A stretch of 64,000 nt of DNA, from positions 248,001-312,000 of the forward strand of contig NZ_WNXY01000002.1 of NCBI RefSeq assembly GCF_009733815.1. Direction: 5' to 3'. This stretch comes from Pseudactinotalea suaedae. GTDB taxonomy: Bacteria > Actinomycetota > Actinomycetes > Actinomycetales > Beutenbergiaceae. Shown here one piece after another: positions 29,589 to 38,476 of this stretch. Within the stretch, counting starts at the first letter, position 1, and the number at the start of each line of letters is the position of its first letter. The notes below the pieces were generated by a model. That model was not told where the DNA came from. It saw only the letters and a program-made list of their open reading frames with translations, and did not search any database. Position numbers and translations under genes: made by a program.

Positions 29589-29774
29589 CCCGGCCGGGCA
29601 GAACCCCTGGTAAGGTATCCCGTTGGGTTGCTGTTGTACCGGCGGCCCGGTGAGCGCTATCGCGGAAGCCCAGAGGATCCCAACCCTCGTGCCCGTCTCC
29701 GCGTCGCAGCTCCGACACCCTCTTCGACGTAGTCCGATCGCGCGAGCGAACCACCGAAAGAGTTTGAGTTACAC

Positions 29775-30035
29775 GTGGCCAACATCAAGTCCCAGATCAA
29801 GCGGATCCGCACCAACGAGAAGGCGCGCCTGCGCAACAAGGCCGTGAAGTCGGAGCTGAAGACCCAGGTCCGTCACGTCCGCGAGGCGATCGCCGCCGGC
29901 AACAAGGAGACCGCAGCCGCCGCCCTGGCGACCGCCTCCCGTCAGCTGGACAAGGCAGCCTCGAAGGGTGTCATCCACCTCAACCAGGCAGCCAACCGCA
30001 AGTCGGCGCTCGCCAAGCAGGTCGCCGCTCTCTGA
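29775..30035 (+). CDS. rpsT: 30S ribosomal protein S20
   Basis: An 86-residue basic protein with the S20 sequence from the N terminus ([20 protein letters not shown]). It binds 16S rRNA early in 30S assembly. Start is GTG, which keeps the usual V/M-ANIKSQ start. The 186 bases before it form a long leader without a gene; a TAAGGT hexamer at 29611-29616 could be a -10 box, but no good -35 is visible. It is transcribed opposite to holA, as in many actinobacteria. Confidence 0.97.
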   Translation: MANIKSQIKRIRTNEKARLRNKAVKSELKTQVRHVREAIAAGNKETAAAALATASRQLDKAASKGVIHLNQAANRKSALAKQVAAL

Positions 30036-30055
30036 GCGACCCGCACCACAGCTTC

Positions 30056-30088
30056 ACGACGGCGCCACCCCACGGGTGGCGCCGTCGT
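30056..30088 (+). terminator. Stem-loop terminator of rpsT
   Basis: A perfect 15-bp stem, ACGACGGCGCCACCC (30056-30070) and its complement (30074-30088), with a three-base loop CAC, starts 21 bases after the rpsT stop. The T tract is poor, as is common in high-GC actinobacteria. It may serve the opposite-strand gene ending at 30098 too. Confidence 0.8.
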
Positions 30089-30097
30089 CGTGTCCGC

Positions 30098-30328
30098 TCA
30101 CTCGTCCCCGGCGCGCCCTGCTGACTCGTCGTCACCCTCGCCGGCCCCGGGCTTCCGGGCCTGGAACGCCGCTCCGAAGGCCAGGCCGATGGCCATGCCG
30201 ATCGGGATGCCGAGCGCGATGTTGTCCATCGCGACGCCGATCGCCACCCCGATGGCGACCCCGATCGCGAGGCCGGCTCCGAGCATCGGCGCCCCAGCGG
30301 GCTCGGTGGGCTTCTGATCCTCGTTCAT
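30098..30328 (-). CDS. Small Gly/Ala-rich membrane protein
   Basis: A 76-residue hypothetical with two hydrophobic stretches rich in alternating small residues (AGLAIGVAIGVAIGVAMDN and ALGIPIGMAIGLAFGAAF) between charged ends. The repeat GVAI occurs three times. A GGGAGG ribosome site nine bases upstream supports the ATG. It looks like a small two-span membrane protein; function unknown. Confidence 0.6.
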   Translation of the reverse strand: MNEDQKPTEPAGAPMLGAGLAIGVAIGVAIGVAMDNIALGIPIGMAIGLAFGAAFQARKPGAGEGDDESAGRAGDE

Positions 30329-30413
30329 GGCTTCAGCCTCCCGCGTGTGCCCCCGAGACGTCCTCCGTCGGCCGGGTGAAGCTGGAGCCACCGCTCCCCC
30401 GCGCGGCTGAGGA

Positions 30414-31430
30414 TCAGCGACCGGCGCGGGCGCCGGCGACCCGCAGGACCGCCCGCTCGACCGCGAACTGAGGTTCGCGGCTCTCGCCCTTGACCTCGGC
30501 GTCGGCATCGGCGACGGCGGTGATCGCCGCCGCCAGCCCCTCGGGTGTCCAGCCGGAGAGCTCGCGGCGGGCACGGTCGATCTGCCAGGGGGCGAGCCCG
30601 AGGTCGGCGGCGCTGGCGCCGCCGCGGCCGCGGGTCGCGGCGACCTTGGCCAGCGTGCGCAGCTTCATCGCCAGCGCGGCGACCAGCGGCACCGGGTCGG
30701 ACCCGGTGGACAGGGCGTGCCGCAGCAGTGTGACGGCGGCCGCGCCGTCGCCGGCGATGGCGGTGTCGGCCACCCGGAACCCGGTCGCCTCGACCCGGCC
30801 GCCGTGGTACCGCTGCACGACATCGGGGGTGATGGCGCCGGTGGTGTCGTCGATCAGCTGCTGCACACCGGCCGCGAGCTCACGCAGGTCGGATCCCAGC
30901 GCCTCGACCAGTCCGCGCACCGCGTCGGCGCTGGCGCGACGGCCCGCGGCGCGGAACCGGGCGCTGACGAAGTCGACCTTCTCGGTGTCGCGCTTGAGCG
31001 GGTCGCACTGCACGACCGGGAGCCCCGCCGCCGCGATCGCGTCGAGCAGCTTCTTGCCCCGCACGCCCTTGGTGTGACGGAGCACCATCGACACCTCACC
31101 GACCTCGCTGTCCAGCTGCTCGAGGTAGGCGAGGCCGTCGGTGATGAACGCGTCGGAGGCCGCATCGACGCCGTCGACCACGACGTGCCGGCGCTCCTCG
31201 AACAACGACGGGCTGGTGATGACGTCGAGCTGGTGCGGCTGGTACGCCGCGGCGTCGATGCGCGTCACCTCGACCTCGGGGTCACGCTGCTTGGCCAGCG
31301 CGAGCAGGTGGTCGGTCACGGCGTCGACGAAGTAGCCCTCGGAACCCTTGACGAGCACGACCGGGGCGAGCGGGATCGCGTCGAGATCGAGCGGGTTGAG
31401 CCCGGCAGGCTTCCGGCGTGAGGGTGGCAC
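30414..31430 (-). CDS. holA: DNA polymerase III delta subunit
   Basis: A 338-residue clamp-loader delta subunit, recognisable by APVVLVKGSEGYFVD near the N terminus, the VTRIDAAAYQPHQLDVI segment and the helical C-terminal collar domain (LAPWQIDRARREL). It opens the beta clamp during loading. The start is GTG 31430. The order comEA, comEC, holA on one strand with rpsT opposite is the common actinobacterial arrangement. Confidence 0.9.
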   Translation of the reverse strand: MPPSRRKPAGLNPLDLDAIPLAPVVLVKGSEGYFVDAVTDHLLALAKQRDPEVEVTRIDAAAYQPHQLDVITSPSLFEERRHVVVDGVDAASDAFITDGLAYLEQLDSEVGEVSMVLRHTKGVRGKKLLDAIAAAGLPVVQCDPLKRDTEKVDFVSARFRAAGRRASADAVRGLVEALGSDLRELAAGVQQLIDDTTGAITPDVVQRYHGGRVEATGFRVADTAIAGDGAAAVTLLRHALSTGSDPVPLVAALAMKLRTLAKVAATRGRGGASAADLGLAPWQIDRARRELSGWTPEGLAAAITAVADADAEVKGESREPQFAVERAVLRVAGARAGR

Positions 31431-31496
31431 GCGACCAGCCTGCCATCTCTGGCCGACAGCGGTGTCCCGGGCCCGGTTCGGACCTACGATCGCGCC

Positions 31497-32165
31497 ATGC
31501 CCACCGTGGTGATCAAGCCCTCGACAGGCCGACTGGTCGGCCTGGTCGCGCTGTCGCTGCTGCTGACGCTGGGCTCGATCTTCATGATGCGCGAGGGTGG
31601 TCTGCTGCTGCTGGTCGGGCTGATCGGCCTCGCACTCTTCGGCGGCGGCGCGGTCATGCTGCTGGTGCGGCACGCCCGGGGCGGGGTGACCCTGACGCTG
31701 ACTCCCGCGGGTCTGCTGCCCGGATCCGGTGGCTTCGTGCCGTGGCACGACGTCGGCGGCTTCGGCGCCACGAAGACCGGCGGCGCCGCCTGCCTGGGCG
31801 CGTGGCTGACCGACCCGCGCAGCTATCTCGCCTCGCTGACGCCGCAGCAGCAGTCGCTGGTGCTCAAGGCCGCGCTCGCCGCCAAGGGCATCGCCCCCAT
31901 CCTGGGCGCGGCCGACCCGGGTTCGCTGCGCGACGCTGTCACGCTCGCCTCCATGCCGGCGCACGACGTCGGCGCAGCGCTGCGGTGGGCGAAGGCGCAG
32001 GCCGGCGGCTATGACCTGACGTTCCCCGCCCTGAACCTGGACCGCCCGATACCGCAGCTGGTTCAGCTGTGCGAGCAGTACCGGTCCGCGGCCACGGCAG
32101 CACTGGCACAGCAGTGGCAGCCGCCTCCGGTGCCACCGTCAGCGTTCCCGCCGCCGACGGGATGA
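31497..32165 (+). CDS. Hypothetical membrane protein (STM3941-like layout)
   Basis: A 222-residue protein with two N-terminal membrane segments (LVGLVALSLLLTLGSIFMM and GGLLLLVGLIGLALFGGGAVMLL) and a soluble part containing GSGGFVPWHDVGGFGATKTG, the PH-like pattern seen in STM3941-type proteins. The C terminus is Pro/Gln-rich. It is divergent from holA and its last 27 bases overlap the end of the convergent comEC gene. Function unknown. Confidence 0.6.
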   Translation: MPTVVIKPSTGRLVGLVALSLLLTLGSIFMMREGGLLLLVGLIGLALFGGGAVMLLVRHARGGVTLTLTPAGLLPGSGGFVPWHDVGGFGATKTGGAACLGAWLTDPRSYLASLTPQQQSLVLKAALAAKGIAPILGAADPGSLRDAVTLASMPAHDVGAALRWAKAQAGGYDLTFPALNLDRPIPQLVQLCEQYRSAATAALAQQWQPPPVPPSAFPPPTG

Positions 32166-33614
32166 CCGCAGCAGCCGCGCCAGCAGCAGCCCGGCAGCAC
32201 CGATCGTGACGGCCACCCACCACGGGACGGTGGCCAGCGGCAGTCCCGCGCACCAGGTGGCGACCGAGGCGACCCACGCGGTCGCGACCCCGGCCGCTGC
32301 CGCCAGCAGCTGCGCGAGCGTCGGTGAGGCGGGGGCCACGAGGGTCGCGAGCAGGCCGAGGGCGGTGGCCGGCGGCACCGCCGGGGCGGACAGCACGTTG
32401 GCGAGCACGCCGTGCACAGGCATGGCGGGCTGCAGCAGCGCGAGTGCCGGCGTGCATGCCAGCTGCGCCGCCAGCGGCACGGCGAGCGCCAGCGCGACGA
32501 GGCGCGGGAGATGTCGGCTCAGCCGGTCCGCGAGCGGACCGGACGCGAGCAGCAGCCCCGCTGTAGCCAGCACCGACAGCACGAACCCGAACGATCCAGC
32601 GAGCCACGGGTCGACCGCCAGCAGCGCGATCACGCTCGCCCACAGCGCGGGGAGCGCTGCACGCGGTCGGCCCAGCAGCAGCCCGGTCAGCAGCACGCCA
32701 CCCATGGCCGCCGATCGCAGCACGCTGGCACTGGGGTGCACCAGCACGACCAACGCTGTCAGGACCACACCACCGATCACCGCCTGCCAGGGTCGGGGCA
32801 GCCGGCGCAGCACCAGCAGCACGACGCCGACCACCATCGCCACATGGGCTCCCGAGACCGCGGTCACGTGCGTCAGGCTGACCGTGCGCAGGTCAGCCGC
32901 CAGGGTGACCGGCAGCGCGCGGTCGTCACCGATCGCGATCCCCGGCACGAGGCCGCGCGCCTGGGAGTCGAGGCCCGCACTCGCGCTGACGAGCCCCTCG
33001 CGCAGGCGTGCGACGAGGGCAGCGACCGGCGGCGCCCGCGCCACGACGTCGGGCGGGCCGTCGGCAACCAGCAGCGCGGCCGCAGCGTCGCCGGGCTGCG
33101 TCGCCACGACGCGCGCCGCGGCCTGGACCCGTGACCCGACGACGACCGACATCCAGCTCGCGTCGGCGAGCACGGTCACGGCGACGCCGGGCCGCCCCGG
33201 CGCCGACTCCTCCCCTGTCTGCACCGCGACCCAGGTCGCACGCACCAGCAGACGATCCTCGGCCAGCGGGCGCGGCTCGGAGTCGATCCGCAGCTCCGAC
33301 GTCACGGTCGAGCGCAGATACGGCTCCACCACCGCGTCCCGGATCTCGGCGCGCGCCCACGACCAGCCCAGCAGCATCGACATGCTGGCGCCGGTCAGCA
33401 GCACCGTGGCGGCAGCCCGGCCGTGGGTGCGGCGGCGATGCCGACCACCCGGCGGCCGCCCCGACCGAGCGGCGGCTGTAGCCGTCAGCACGAGGCAACC
33501 GAGCAGCAGCACGCACCCGAGCACCGGGTCGGCCCGGGTTCCGACCAGCGCCACGGCCCACCCGAGCAGCGCGGCAGGCAGGAGCCTGAGGTCGCGACTC
33601 ACCGGGACCGTCAT
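32139..33614 (-). CDS. comEC: ComEC/Rec2 competence-domain protein, without metallo-hydrolase domain
   Basis: A 491-residue multi-span membrane protein. The competence-domain signature is present: GLVPGIAIGDDRALP, HVTAVSGAHVAMVVGVV and PSASVLRSAAMG. ComEC is the channel for single-stranded DNA uptake. The protein ends after the membrane region (SSRRRRER), so the C-terminal metallo-beta-lactamase-like nuclease domain seen in B. subtilis-type ComEC is absent. It starts three bases after the comEA stop. Real DNA uptake is not shown by these genes alone; no pilus genes are in the window. Confidence 0.85.
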   Translation of the reverse strand: MTVPVSRDLRLLPAALLGWAVALVGTRADPVLGCVLLLGCLVLTATAAARSGRPPGGRHRRRTHGRAAATVLLTGASMSMLLGWSWARAEIRDAVVEPYLRSTVTSELRIDSEPRPLAEDRLLVRATWVAVQTGEESAPGRPGVAVTVLADASWMSVVVGSRVQAAARVVATQPGDAAAALLVADGPPDVVARAPPVAALVARLREGLVSASAGLDSQARGLVPGIAIGDDRALPVTLAADLRTVSLTHVTAVSGAHVAMVVGVVLLVLRRLPRPWQAVIGGVVLTALVVLVHPSASVLRSAAMGGVLLTGLLLGRPRAALPALWASVIALLAVDPWLAGSFGFVLSVLATAGLLLASGPLADRLSRHLPRLVALALAVPLAAQLACTPALALLQPAMPVHGVLANVLSAPAVPPATALGLLATLVAPASPTLAQLLAAAAGVATAWVASVATWCAGLPLATVPWWVAVTIGAAGLLLARLLRSSRRRRER

Positions 33615-33616
33615 CG

Positions 33617-34333
33617 TCAGACCGTGACCTTGTCCTGCAACCGCGCCAGGATCGCCGGCCCGATGCCGGAGACGTTGGTCAGCGCGTCGACGCTGGGGAA
33701 CGGTCCGTTCTCCGCGCGCCAGGCGATGATCCGCTCGGCGAGCGCCGGACCGATGCCCGGCAGCGCCTCCAGCGCCACCGCGTCCGCGGTGTTGATGTTC
33801 ACCAGGCCGCCGCCGGGCTGGGAACCACCGGCTCCGGTGCCGCCGGAGGTGGTGGGCGGGATGTTCTCGCCCTCGCGCGGCACGTAGACCTGCTGGCCGT
33901 CGACGACCGGCGCGGCGAGGTTGAGCGCGTCGAGGTCGGCACCCTCGGCAGGGCCGCCCGCCACCTCGATCGCCTCCGCCACCCGAGCACCGGCGGGCAT
34001 CTGGACCAGACCCGGCTCGAGCACCGCCCCGGCCACGTGGACCACCAGCACCGTCGCGTCGCCACCGGTGGGCTCCGCGGTGGCCACCCCCCCCGGCGGC
34101 TCGGGCTCGGCAGAGGGTGCCGCAGGCGCCCCCGGTGCGGGCGGGACACGCACGAGCACGAGGTAGGTGATACCCGCCACCACCAGCACGATCAGTACGG
34201 CCGCAACCCGGGCGGCGGCGCCGGTCGGCGCCGCCCATCTGCTGGGCGCCCGCTCCGGCGGCTCGGGTCGACCGCCGGCGTCGTACGCCACCCGCAGGTA
34301 CCTCCGCAGCCGCGCCGCAGAATCGTCACGCAT
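33617..34333 (-). CDS. comEA: ComEA family DNA-binding protein
   Basis: A 238-residue protein with a basic N terminus, one membrane segment (AAARVAAVLIVLVVAGITYLVLV), a Pro-rich linker, an SLBB-like domain (VVHVAGAVLEPGLVQMPAGA) and a C-terminal helix-hairpin-helix pair (VNINTADAVALEALPGIGPALAERI; VSGIGPAILARL) that binds double-stranded DNA. This is the standard ComEA architecture, displaying the HhH domain outside the membrane. Start ATG 34333. The divergent neighbour is a HerA-like ATPase gene 143 bases away. Confidence 0.9.
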   Translation of the reverse strand: MRDDSAARLRRYLRVAYDAGGRPEPPERAPSRWAAPTGAAARVAAVLIVLVVAGITYLVLVRVPPAPGAPAAPSAEPEPPGGVATAEPTGGDATVLVVHVAGAVLEPGLVQMPAGARVAEAIEVAGGPAEGADLDALNLAAPVVDGQQVYVPREGENIPPTTSGGTGAGGSQPGGGLVNINTADAVALEALPGIGPALAERIIAWRAENGPFPSVDALTNVSGIGPAILARLQDKVTV

Positions 34334-34476
34334 GGCGCGAACGTAGGCCGACCCGCCCGCGCGCGCCCCACCCGCCAGGGGGTGCTGTGGATGGAGATGC
34401 ATCGGTCCGGACCTGTGGACATCCGAGGTTGCGGAGGCACCGCTGCGAGCCGCACCAGCCCCTACCCTGAGGGACC

Positions 34477-36321
34477 ATGACCGAGGCAGAGCTCGCAGCC
34501 CTTCGCGCCGCAGCAGCACAGGCCGCTGCCGAGGCGGCAGAGGCGAGGGCCGCGGCGGCGGCGGCCGCGCTCGAGGCCGCCGAGGCTGCCGCGGCCGCAT
34601 CCGCCGGCGCCCCAGCGGCGCCGACCGCCGCGGCGGTGCCCGCAGGACCGGCGGACGCGGTGACGGACCCGACCGGCGAGGCCGCGCCGTCGGCTAGTTC
34701 GCTGTCGGAGCAGGCGGCGGCGATCCAGGCCGGCTACACGTTCCAGGGTGGAACGCTGCCGCTGGGCGCGCTCGTCGAGAACGACGAGGCGATCGCGGCC
34801 GTGCAGGTCGGGCTCCCGCTGGCGATGATGAACCGGCACGGGCTCGTCGCCGGTGCCACCGGTACCGGCAAGACCCGCACCCTGCAGGCGATGGCCGAGG
34901 GCCTCAGCGCGGCGGGGGTGCCGGTCTTCCTCGCCGACATCAAGGGCGACCTGTCGGGTCTCGTCGTCGAGGGCGAGCCGAACGAGAAGCTGCTCGCCCG
35001 CACCACCAGCCTCGGGCAGGACTGGACCCCCGCCACCTTCCCGGTCGAGTTCTACTCGCTCGGCGGCCAAGGCAACGGCGTCCCGATCCGCACCACCGTG
35101 ACCGACTTCGGTCCGCTGCTGCTGGCCAAGGTGCTCGGCCTCAACGACACCCAGGAGTCCTCGCTCGGGCTCATCTTCCACTGGGCCGACACCCAGGGGT
35201 TGGCGCTGCTGGACCTCAAGGACCTGCAGTCCACCATCGGCTACCTCACCGGCGACGACGGCAAGGACGAGCTCAAGGGCATCGGTGGGGTCTCCGCCGC
35301 GACGGCGGGAGTGATCCTCCGCGAGATCGTCGCGCTGCAGGCCCAGGGCGCCGACGTGTTCTTCGGCGAGCCCGCCTTCCGCACGAGCGACCTGATCCGG
35401 ACCGCCGCCGACGGCCGCGGTGTGATCTCCGCGCTCGAGCTCCCGGACGTGCTCGACCGACCGGCGCTGTTCTCCACGTTCCTCATGTGGCTGCTGGCCG
35501 ACATGTTCGGCGACCTGCCCGAGGTCGGCGACGCCGACAAGCCGACCCTGGTGTTCTTCTTCGACGAGGCGCACCTGCTGTTCAACGACGCCTCCAAGGA
35601 GTTCCTCAACCAGGTCACGCAGACCGTGCGGCTGATCAGGTCGAAGGGCGTCGGGATCTTCTTCGTCACCCAGACCCCGAAGGACGTCCCCGCCGACGTC
35701 CTTGCGCAGCTGGGCAACCGGGTCCAGCACGCGCTGCGCGCGTTCACGCCCGACGACGCCAAGGCGCTGCGCGCCACGGCACGGACCTTCCCGACGTCGG
35801 AGTACGACCTCGAGGAGCTCCTCACGTCGCTGGGCACCGGTGAGGCGGTCGTGACCGTGCTGGCCGAGAAGGGCGCACCGACGCCGGTGGCGTGGACGCG
35901 GCTCCGCGCACCGCAGGCGTCGATGGACCCGGCACCGGACGCCACGATCGCCGCGGTGGTGGACGCCTCCCCCGCCCTCGCGCAGTACGGCGAGCCGGTC
36001 GACAACGTGAGCGCCTACGAGATGCTGGTGCGGCGGATCGACCAGGAGAAGCAGGCACGGCAGGCGGCTGAGCAGGCCGAGGCCGCGGCCGTGCAGGCCG
36101 AGAAGGACCGTGTCGCCGCCGAGAAGCGCGCCGCCAAGGAGGCCGAGGCCGCTGCCAGGGCCCGGGCCAAGGAGGACGCCGCACGAGCGGCCCGTGAGGC
36201 GAAGGAGGCCGAGCGCAACGCCCGCACCCGCCGCTCGAGCCTCGACTCGCTGCTCAAGTCCGCCGGCACCGTGATCGGTCGCGAGATCACGCGCTCGATC
36301 TTCGGGACGCGCCGGCGCTGA
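34477..36321 (+). CDS. HerA-like helicase C-terminal domain ATPase (DUF853)
   Basis: A 614-residue RecA-fold ATPase. After an Ala-rich coiled-coil-like head (residues 1-60) the Walker A is AGATGTGKTRTLQ and Walker B is TLVFFFDEAHLLF; the arginine-finger region VRLIRSKGVGIFFVTQTPKDVP is also clear. A long Ala/Glu/Lys coiled coil (about residues 515-580) ends the protein. The DUF853 family is common in bacteria and related to the DNA-pumping HerA/FtsK group, without a settled role. It lies alone. Confidence 0.88.
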   Translation: MTEAELAALRAAAAQAAAEAAEARAAAAAAALEAAEAAAAASAGAPAAPTAAAVPAGPADAVTDPTGEAAPSASSLSEQAAAIQAGYTFQGGTLPLGALVENDEAIAAVQVGLPLAMMNRHGLVAGATGTGKTRTLQAMAEGLSAAGVPVFLADIKGDLSGLVVEGEPNEKLLARTTSLGQDWTPATFPVEFYSLGGQGNGVPIRTTVTDFGPLLLAKVLGLNDTQESSLGLIFHWADTQGLALLDLKDLQSTIGYLTGDDGKDELKGIGGVSAATAGVILREIVALQAQGADVFFGEPAFRTSDLIRTAADGRGVISALELPDVLDRPALFSTFLMWLLADMFGDLPEVGDADKPTLVFFFDEAHLLFNDASKEFLNQVTQTVRLIRSKGVGIFFVTQTPKDVPADVLAQLGNRVQHALRAFTPDDAKALRATARTFPTSEYDLEELLTSLGTGEAVVTVLAEKGAPTPVAWTRLRAPQASMDPAPDATIAAVVDASPALAQYGEPVDNVSAYEMLVRRIDQEKQARQAAEQAEAAAVQAEKDRVAAEKRAAKEAEAAARARAKEDAARAAREAKEAERNARTRRSSLDSLLKSAGTVIGREITRSIFGTRRR

Positions 36322-36391
36322 CCCCGCGCGGGCGACAGGTCCTCCTCGAGCGACGAATCCGGCTGCTCTCACTCGTATCCACTCTCGACAG

Positions 36392-36417
36392 GAGTGCCAC
36401 GCTCGTCGCGGGCACTC
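36392..36417 (+). promoter_or_regulatory. Inverted repeat / possible ECF promoter before the DinB-sigma operon
   Basis: GAGTGCC (36392-36398), 12 bases, GGCACTC (36411-36417) is a perfect inverted repeat 24 bases before the operon start. A TGCCACG box (36395-36401) followed by 15 bases and CGTC (36417-36420) overlaps it and resembles ECF-type promoters. Either reading is uncertain. Confidence 0.25.
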
Positions 36418-36440
36418 GTCCGTAGCGAAAGAGGATCCCG

Positions 36441-37058
36441 ATGACTGCCGCCGAGCTGTACCAGCTGACCGTCGCCGAGCGTCGACGTCTCGCGTCGTTG
36501 CTCACCGGTCTGACACCGCAGCAGTGGGCCGCCGAGTCGCTGTGCTCGGTCTGGCGCATCAGGGAGGTGGTCGCGCACCTGAACACCTCGGAGACCCAGA
36601 CGTCGGAGGCTTTCGAGGCCGAGGTCACGGCCGCCGGCGGTGACGTCAACCTGGCCTGCGACCGCACGGCACGGGCTGACACCGCCCGCTTCCAGGACGT
36701 CGAGCTGCTCGACATCTACCAGCGCCGGATCTTGAGCCGTTGGACGCCCGGACCCGAGCAGCACCAGGCCGCCCTCGCCCACGAGGTCATCCACGGGCTC
36801 GACATCACCAGGCCGCTCGGCCTCCCGGATCCCAGCCCGGACGTGGTGGCGGCCGCGATCGCGGGCGCCGGCTCGGAGTCCGTCGCCTTCTTCGGCGTCG
36901 ACCTGACCGGCGTCCGGCTGACGGCGGACGACGTCGAGCTCACGGTCGGCGCTGACGATCCCGATGGTGCGACCCAGGTGCGGCTGCCTGCGGTCGACCT
37001 GACGCTCATCGTCACCGGCCGAGCGCCGCTGCCCCGCCGGACTTCGGAAGGCCCGTGA
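36441..37058 (+). CDS. DinB-fold maleylpyruvate isomerase family protein (mycothiol type)
   Basis: A 205-residue protein of the mycothiol-dependent maleylpyruvate isomerase group. The four-helix DinB core has metal-ligand His candidates in REVVAHLNTS and ALAHEVIHGLDI, and a C-terminal domain contains TADDVELTVGADDP. In actinobacteria these proteins often act as thiol-dependent enzymes or as partners of ECF sigma factors. Its stop overlaps the GTG of the sigma gene that follows, so the two are coupled. Confidence 0.83.
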   Translation: MTAAELYQLTVAERRRLASLLTGLTPQQWAAESLCSVWRIREVVAHLNTSETQTSEAFEAEVTAAGGDVNLACDRTARADTARFQDVELLDIYQRRILSRWTPGPEQHQAALAHEVIHGLDITRPLGLPDPSPDVVAAAIAGAGSESVAFFGVDLTGVRLTADDVELTVGADDPDGATQVRLPAVDLTLIVTGRAPLPRRTSEGP

Positions 37059-38047
37059 GCGGCGGCGTGGACGAAGCTGCGCTGGCGCAGCTGCGGCCCG
37101 AGCTCGTGCGTTACGGGTACCGCATGCTCGGCGACGGCGCCGCCGCCGAGGACGCCGCCCAGGAGGTCCTGCTGTCCGCCTGGCAGGCGCGAGACCGGTT
37201 CGACCCGTCGCGCGGCAGCCTTCGGACGTGGGCCTTCACCATCGCGACCCGGCACTGCCTGGACCGGCTCAGGTCCGCGTCCCGGCGTGAGCTGCCGACA
37301 GACCTGGTCGGACGTGCCGCGGCGGATGGTCCGTTCGACCGCATGCTGCCCGTCGGTCGTTGGGTCACCCCCTTGCCCGACGCCGTCGACCCGGCCACCG
37401 CCGCCGAGCAGCGCGAGAGCATCCGGATGGCGTTCGTGGCGGCGCTGCAGTGGCTCCCGCCGCGGCAGCGGGCCGTGCTCGTGCTGCGCGACGTCTACGC
37501 CCTGTCCGCGGCCGAGACGGCGGTCGTGCTCGAGACCACCGAGCAGGCGGTCCACTCGACGCTGCAGCGCGCGCGCCGAACGCTGGAGGTGCCCACCGGT
37601 GGCAGAGTCCCGCAGCCGGTGGACCCGGGCCTGCTGACCGACTTCGTGTCCGCCTTCGAGCGGCACGACGTCGACGCCCTCGCCCGGTTGCTGCGCGACG
37701 ACGTGGTCAGCTCGATGCCGCCGCTGGCGTTCTGGCTCTCGGGGATCGACGACGTGACCAGGGTGTTCGCTGCGGGCGAGGGCTGTCTCGGTCACCGGCT
37801 GGTGCCGACCGGAGCGAACGGCGCCCCCGCGTTCGGCCAGTACGCACCGACCGTGACCAGAACGGGGACGGACTACCGACCGTTCGCGATCCTGCTGCTC
37901 GAGGTCGACGGGCCGGCGGTGTCCAGGATGACGACCTGCCTGGACCAGCGGGACCGGTTCCCGGCGTTCGGGCTGCCCGAGCGGCTCGACCCGTCCGACG
38001 TGGGTCAGGCCTCGTCGACCCGGGCGAAGGCGAGACCCACGAGCTGA
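37055..38047 (+). CDS. ECF sigma factor with SnoaL-like C-terminal domain
   Basis: A 330-residue sigma-70 family factor. Region 2 is GYRMLGDGAAAEDAAQEVLLSAW...LRTWAFTIATRHCLDRLR, region 4 is LPPRQRAVLVLRDVYALSAAETAVVLETTEQAVHSTLQRAR. From about residue 190 an NTF2/SnoaL-like extension follows (VSAFERHDVDALARLLRDDVV); in such factors the extension takes the place of an anti-sigma factor. It closely fits the long ECF subgroup known in actinobacteria. Coupled to the DinB-fold gene by a GTGA overlap. Its last 43 bases overlap the convergent DUF1801 gene. Confidence 0.88.
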   Translation: MSGGVDEAALAQLRPELVRYGYRMLGDGAAAEDAAQEVLLSAWQARDRFDPSRGSLRTWAFTIATRHCLDRLRSASRRELPTDLVGRAAADGPFDRMLPVGRWVTPLPDAVDPATAAEQRESIRMAFVAALQWLPPRQRAVLVLRDVYALSAAETAVVLETTEQAVHSTLQRARRTLEVPTGGRVPQPVDPGLLTDFVSAFERHDVDALARLLRDDVVSSMPPLAFWLSGIDDVTRVFAAGEGCLGHRLVPTGANGAPAFGQYAPTVTRTGTDYRPFAILLLEVDGPAVSRMTTCLDQRDRFPAFGLPERLDPSDVGQASSTRAKARPTS

Positions 38048-38421
38048 CGCAGCACGCCCTCGTCGACGTCGCCGAGCCGCTTCACGTACACACAGCCGGC
38101 ACCCTCGGTGTACGTGCCGAGCGAGGCCAGCAACGGCTGCGCCTCGGGACTGTCCTTGAGGCCGTACAGGACGAGCGCGTTCTTGCGCGCGGCGAAGCCC
38201 ACCCTGGGTATCTCTCCCTGCGTGCGGGGGTTGGCGGACGAGCGGTAGCGGAAGGTGCCGTAACCCACGATCGAGGGGCCCCACATCACCGGTTCGACGC
38301 CGGTGACCTCCGCCATCAGCGCCGCGAGCGCGACGCCGTCCTCGCGGCGCGCCGCCGGCGTGACCGCGTCCAGGAACTGCGACACCGGTACCTCGGTGGG
38401 CCGGGTCTTCGCTTCAGCCAT
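38005..38421 (-). CDS. DUF1801 domain protein
   Basis: A 138-residue protein of DUF1801 (YdhG-like), with EPVMWGPSIVGYGTFRYRS and RVGFAARKNALVLYGL as the family segments. These small alpha/beta proteins resemble iron-sulfur scaffold-type folds and have no fixed function. It ends inside the sigma factor gene on the opposite strand. Confidence 0.85.
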   Translation of the reverse strand: MAEAKTRPTEVPVSQFLDAVTPAARREDGVALAALMAEVTGVEPVMWGPSIVGYGTFRYRSSANPRTQGEIPRVGFAARKNALVLYGLKDSPEAQPLLASLGTYTEGAGCVYVKRLGDVDEGVLRQLVGLAFARVDEA

Positions 38422-38476
38422 GCACCCAGGATGGACCCGGGCACCGACGTCGGTCCAGAGCCCGGCGCCAGCCCGC

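Noticed and set aside
29589-29774. Ribosomal protein leader riboregulator before rpsT
   Set aside because: The gap is long enough, but I could not identify a conserved structure or convincing promoter pair by eye.
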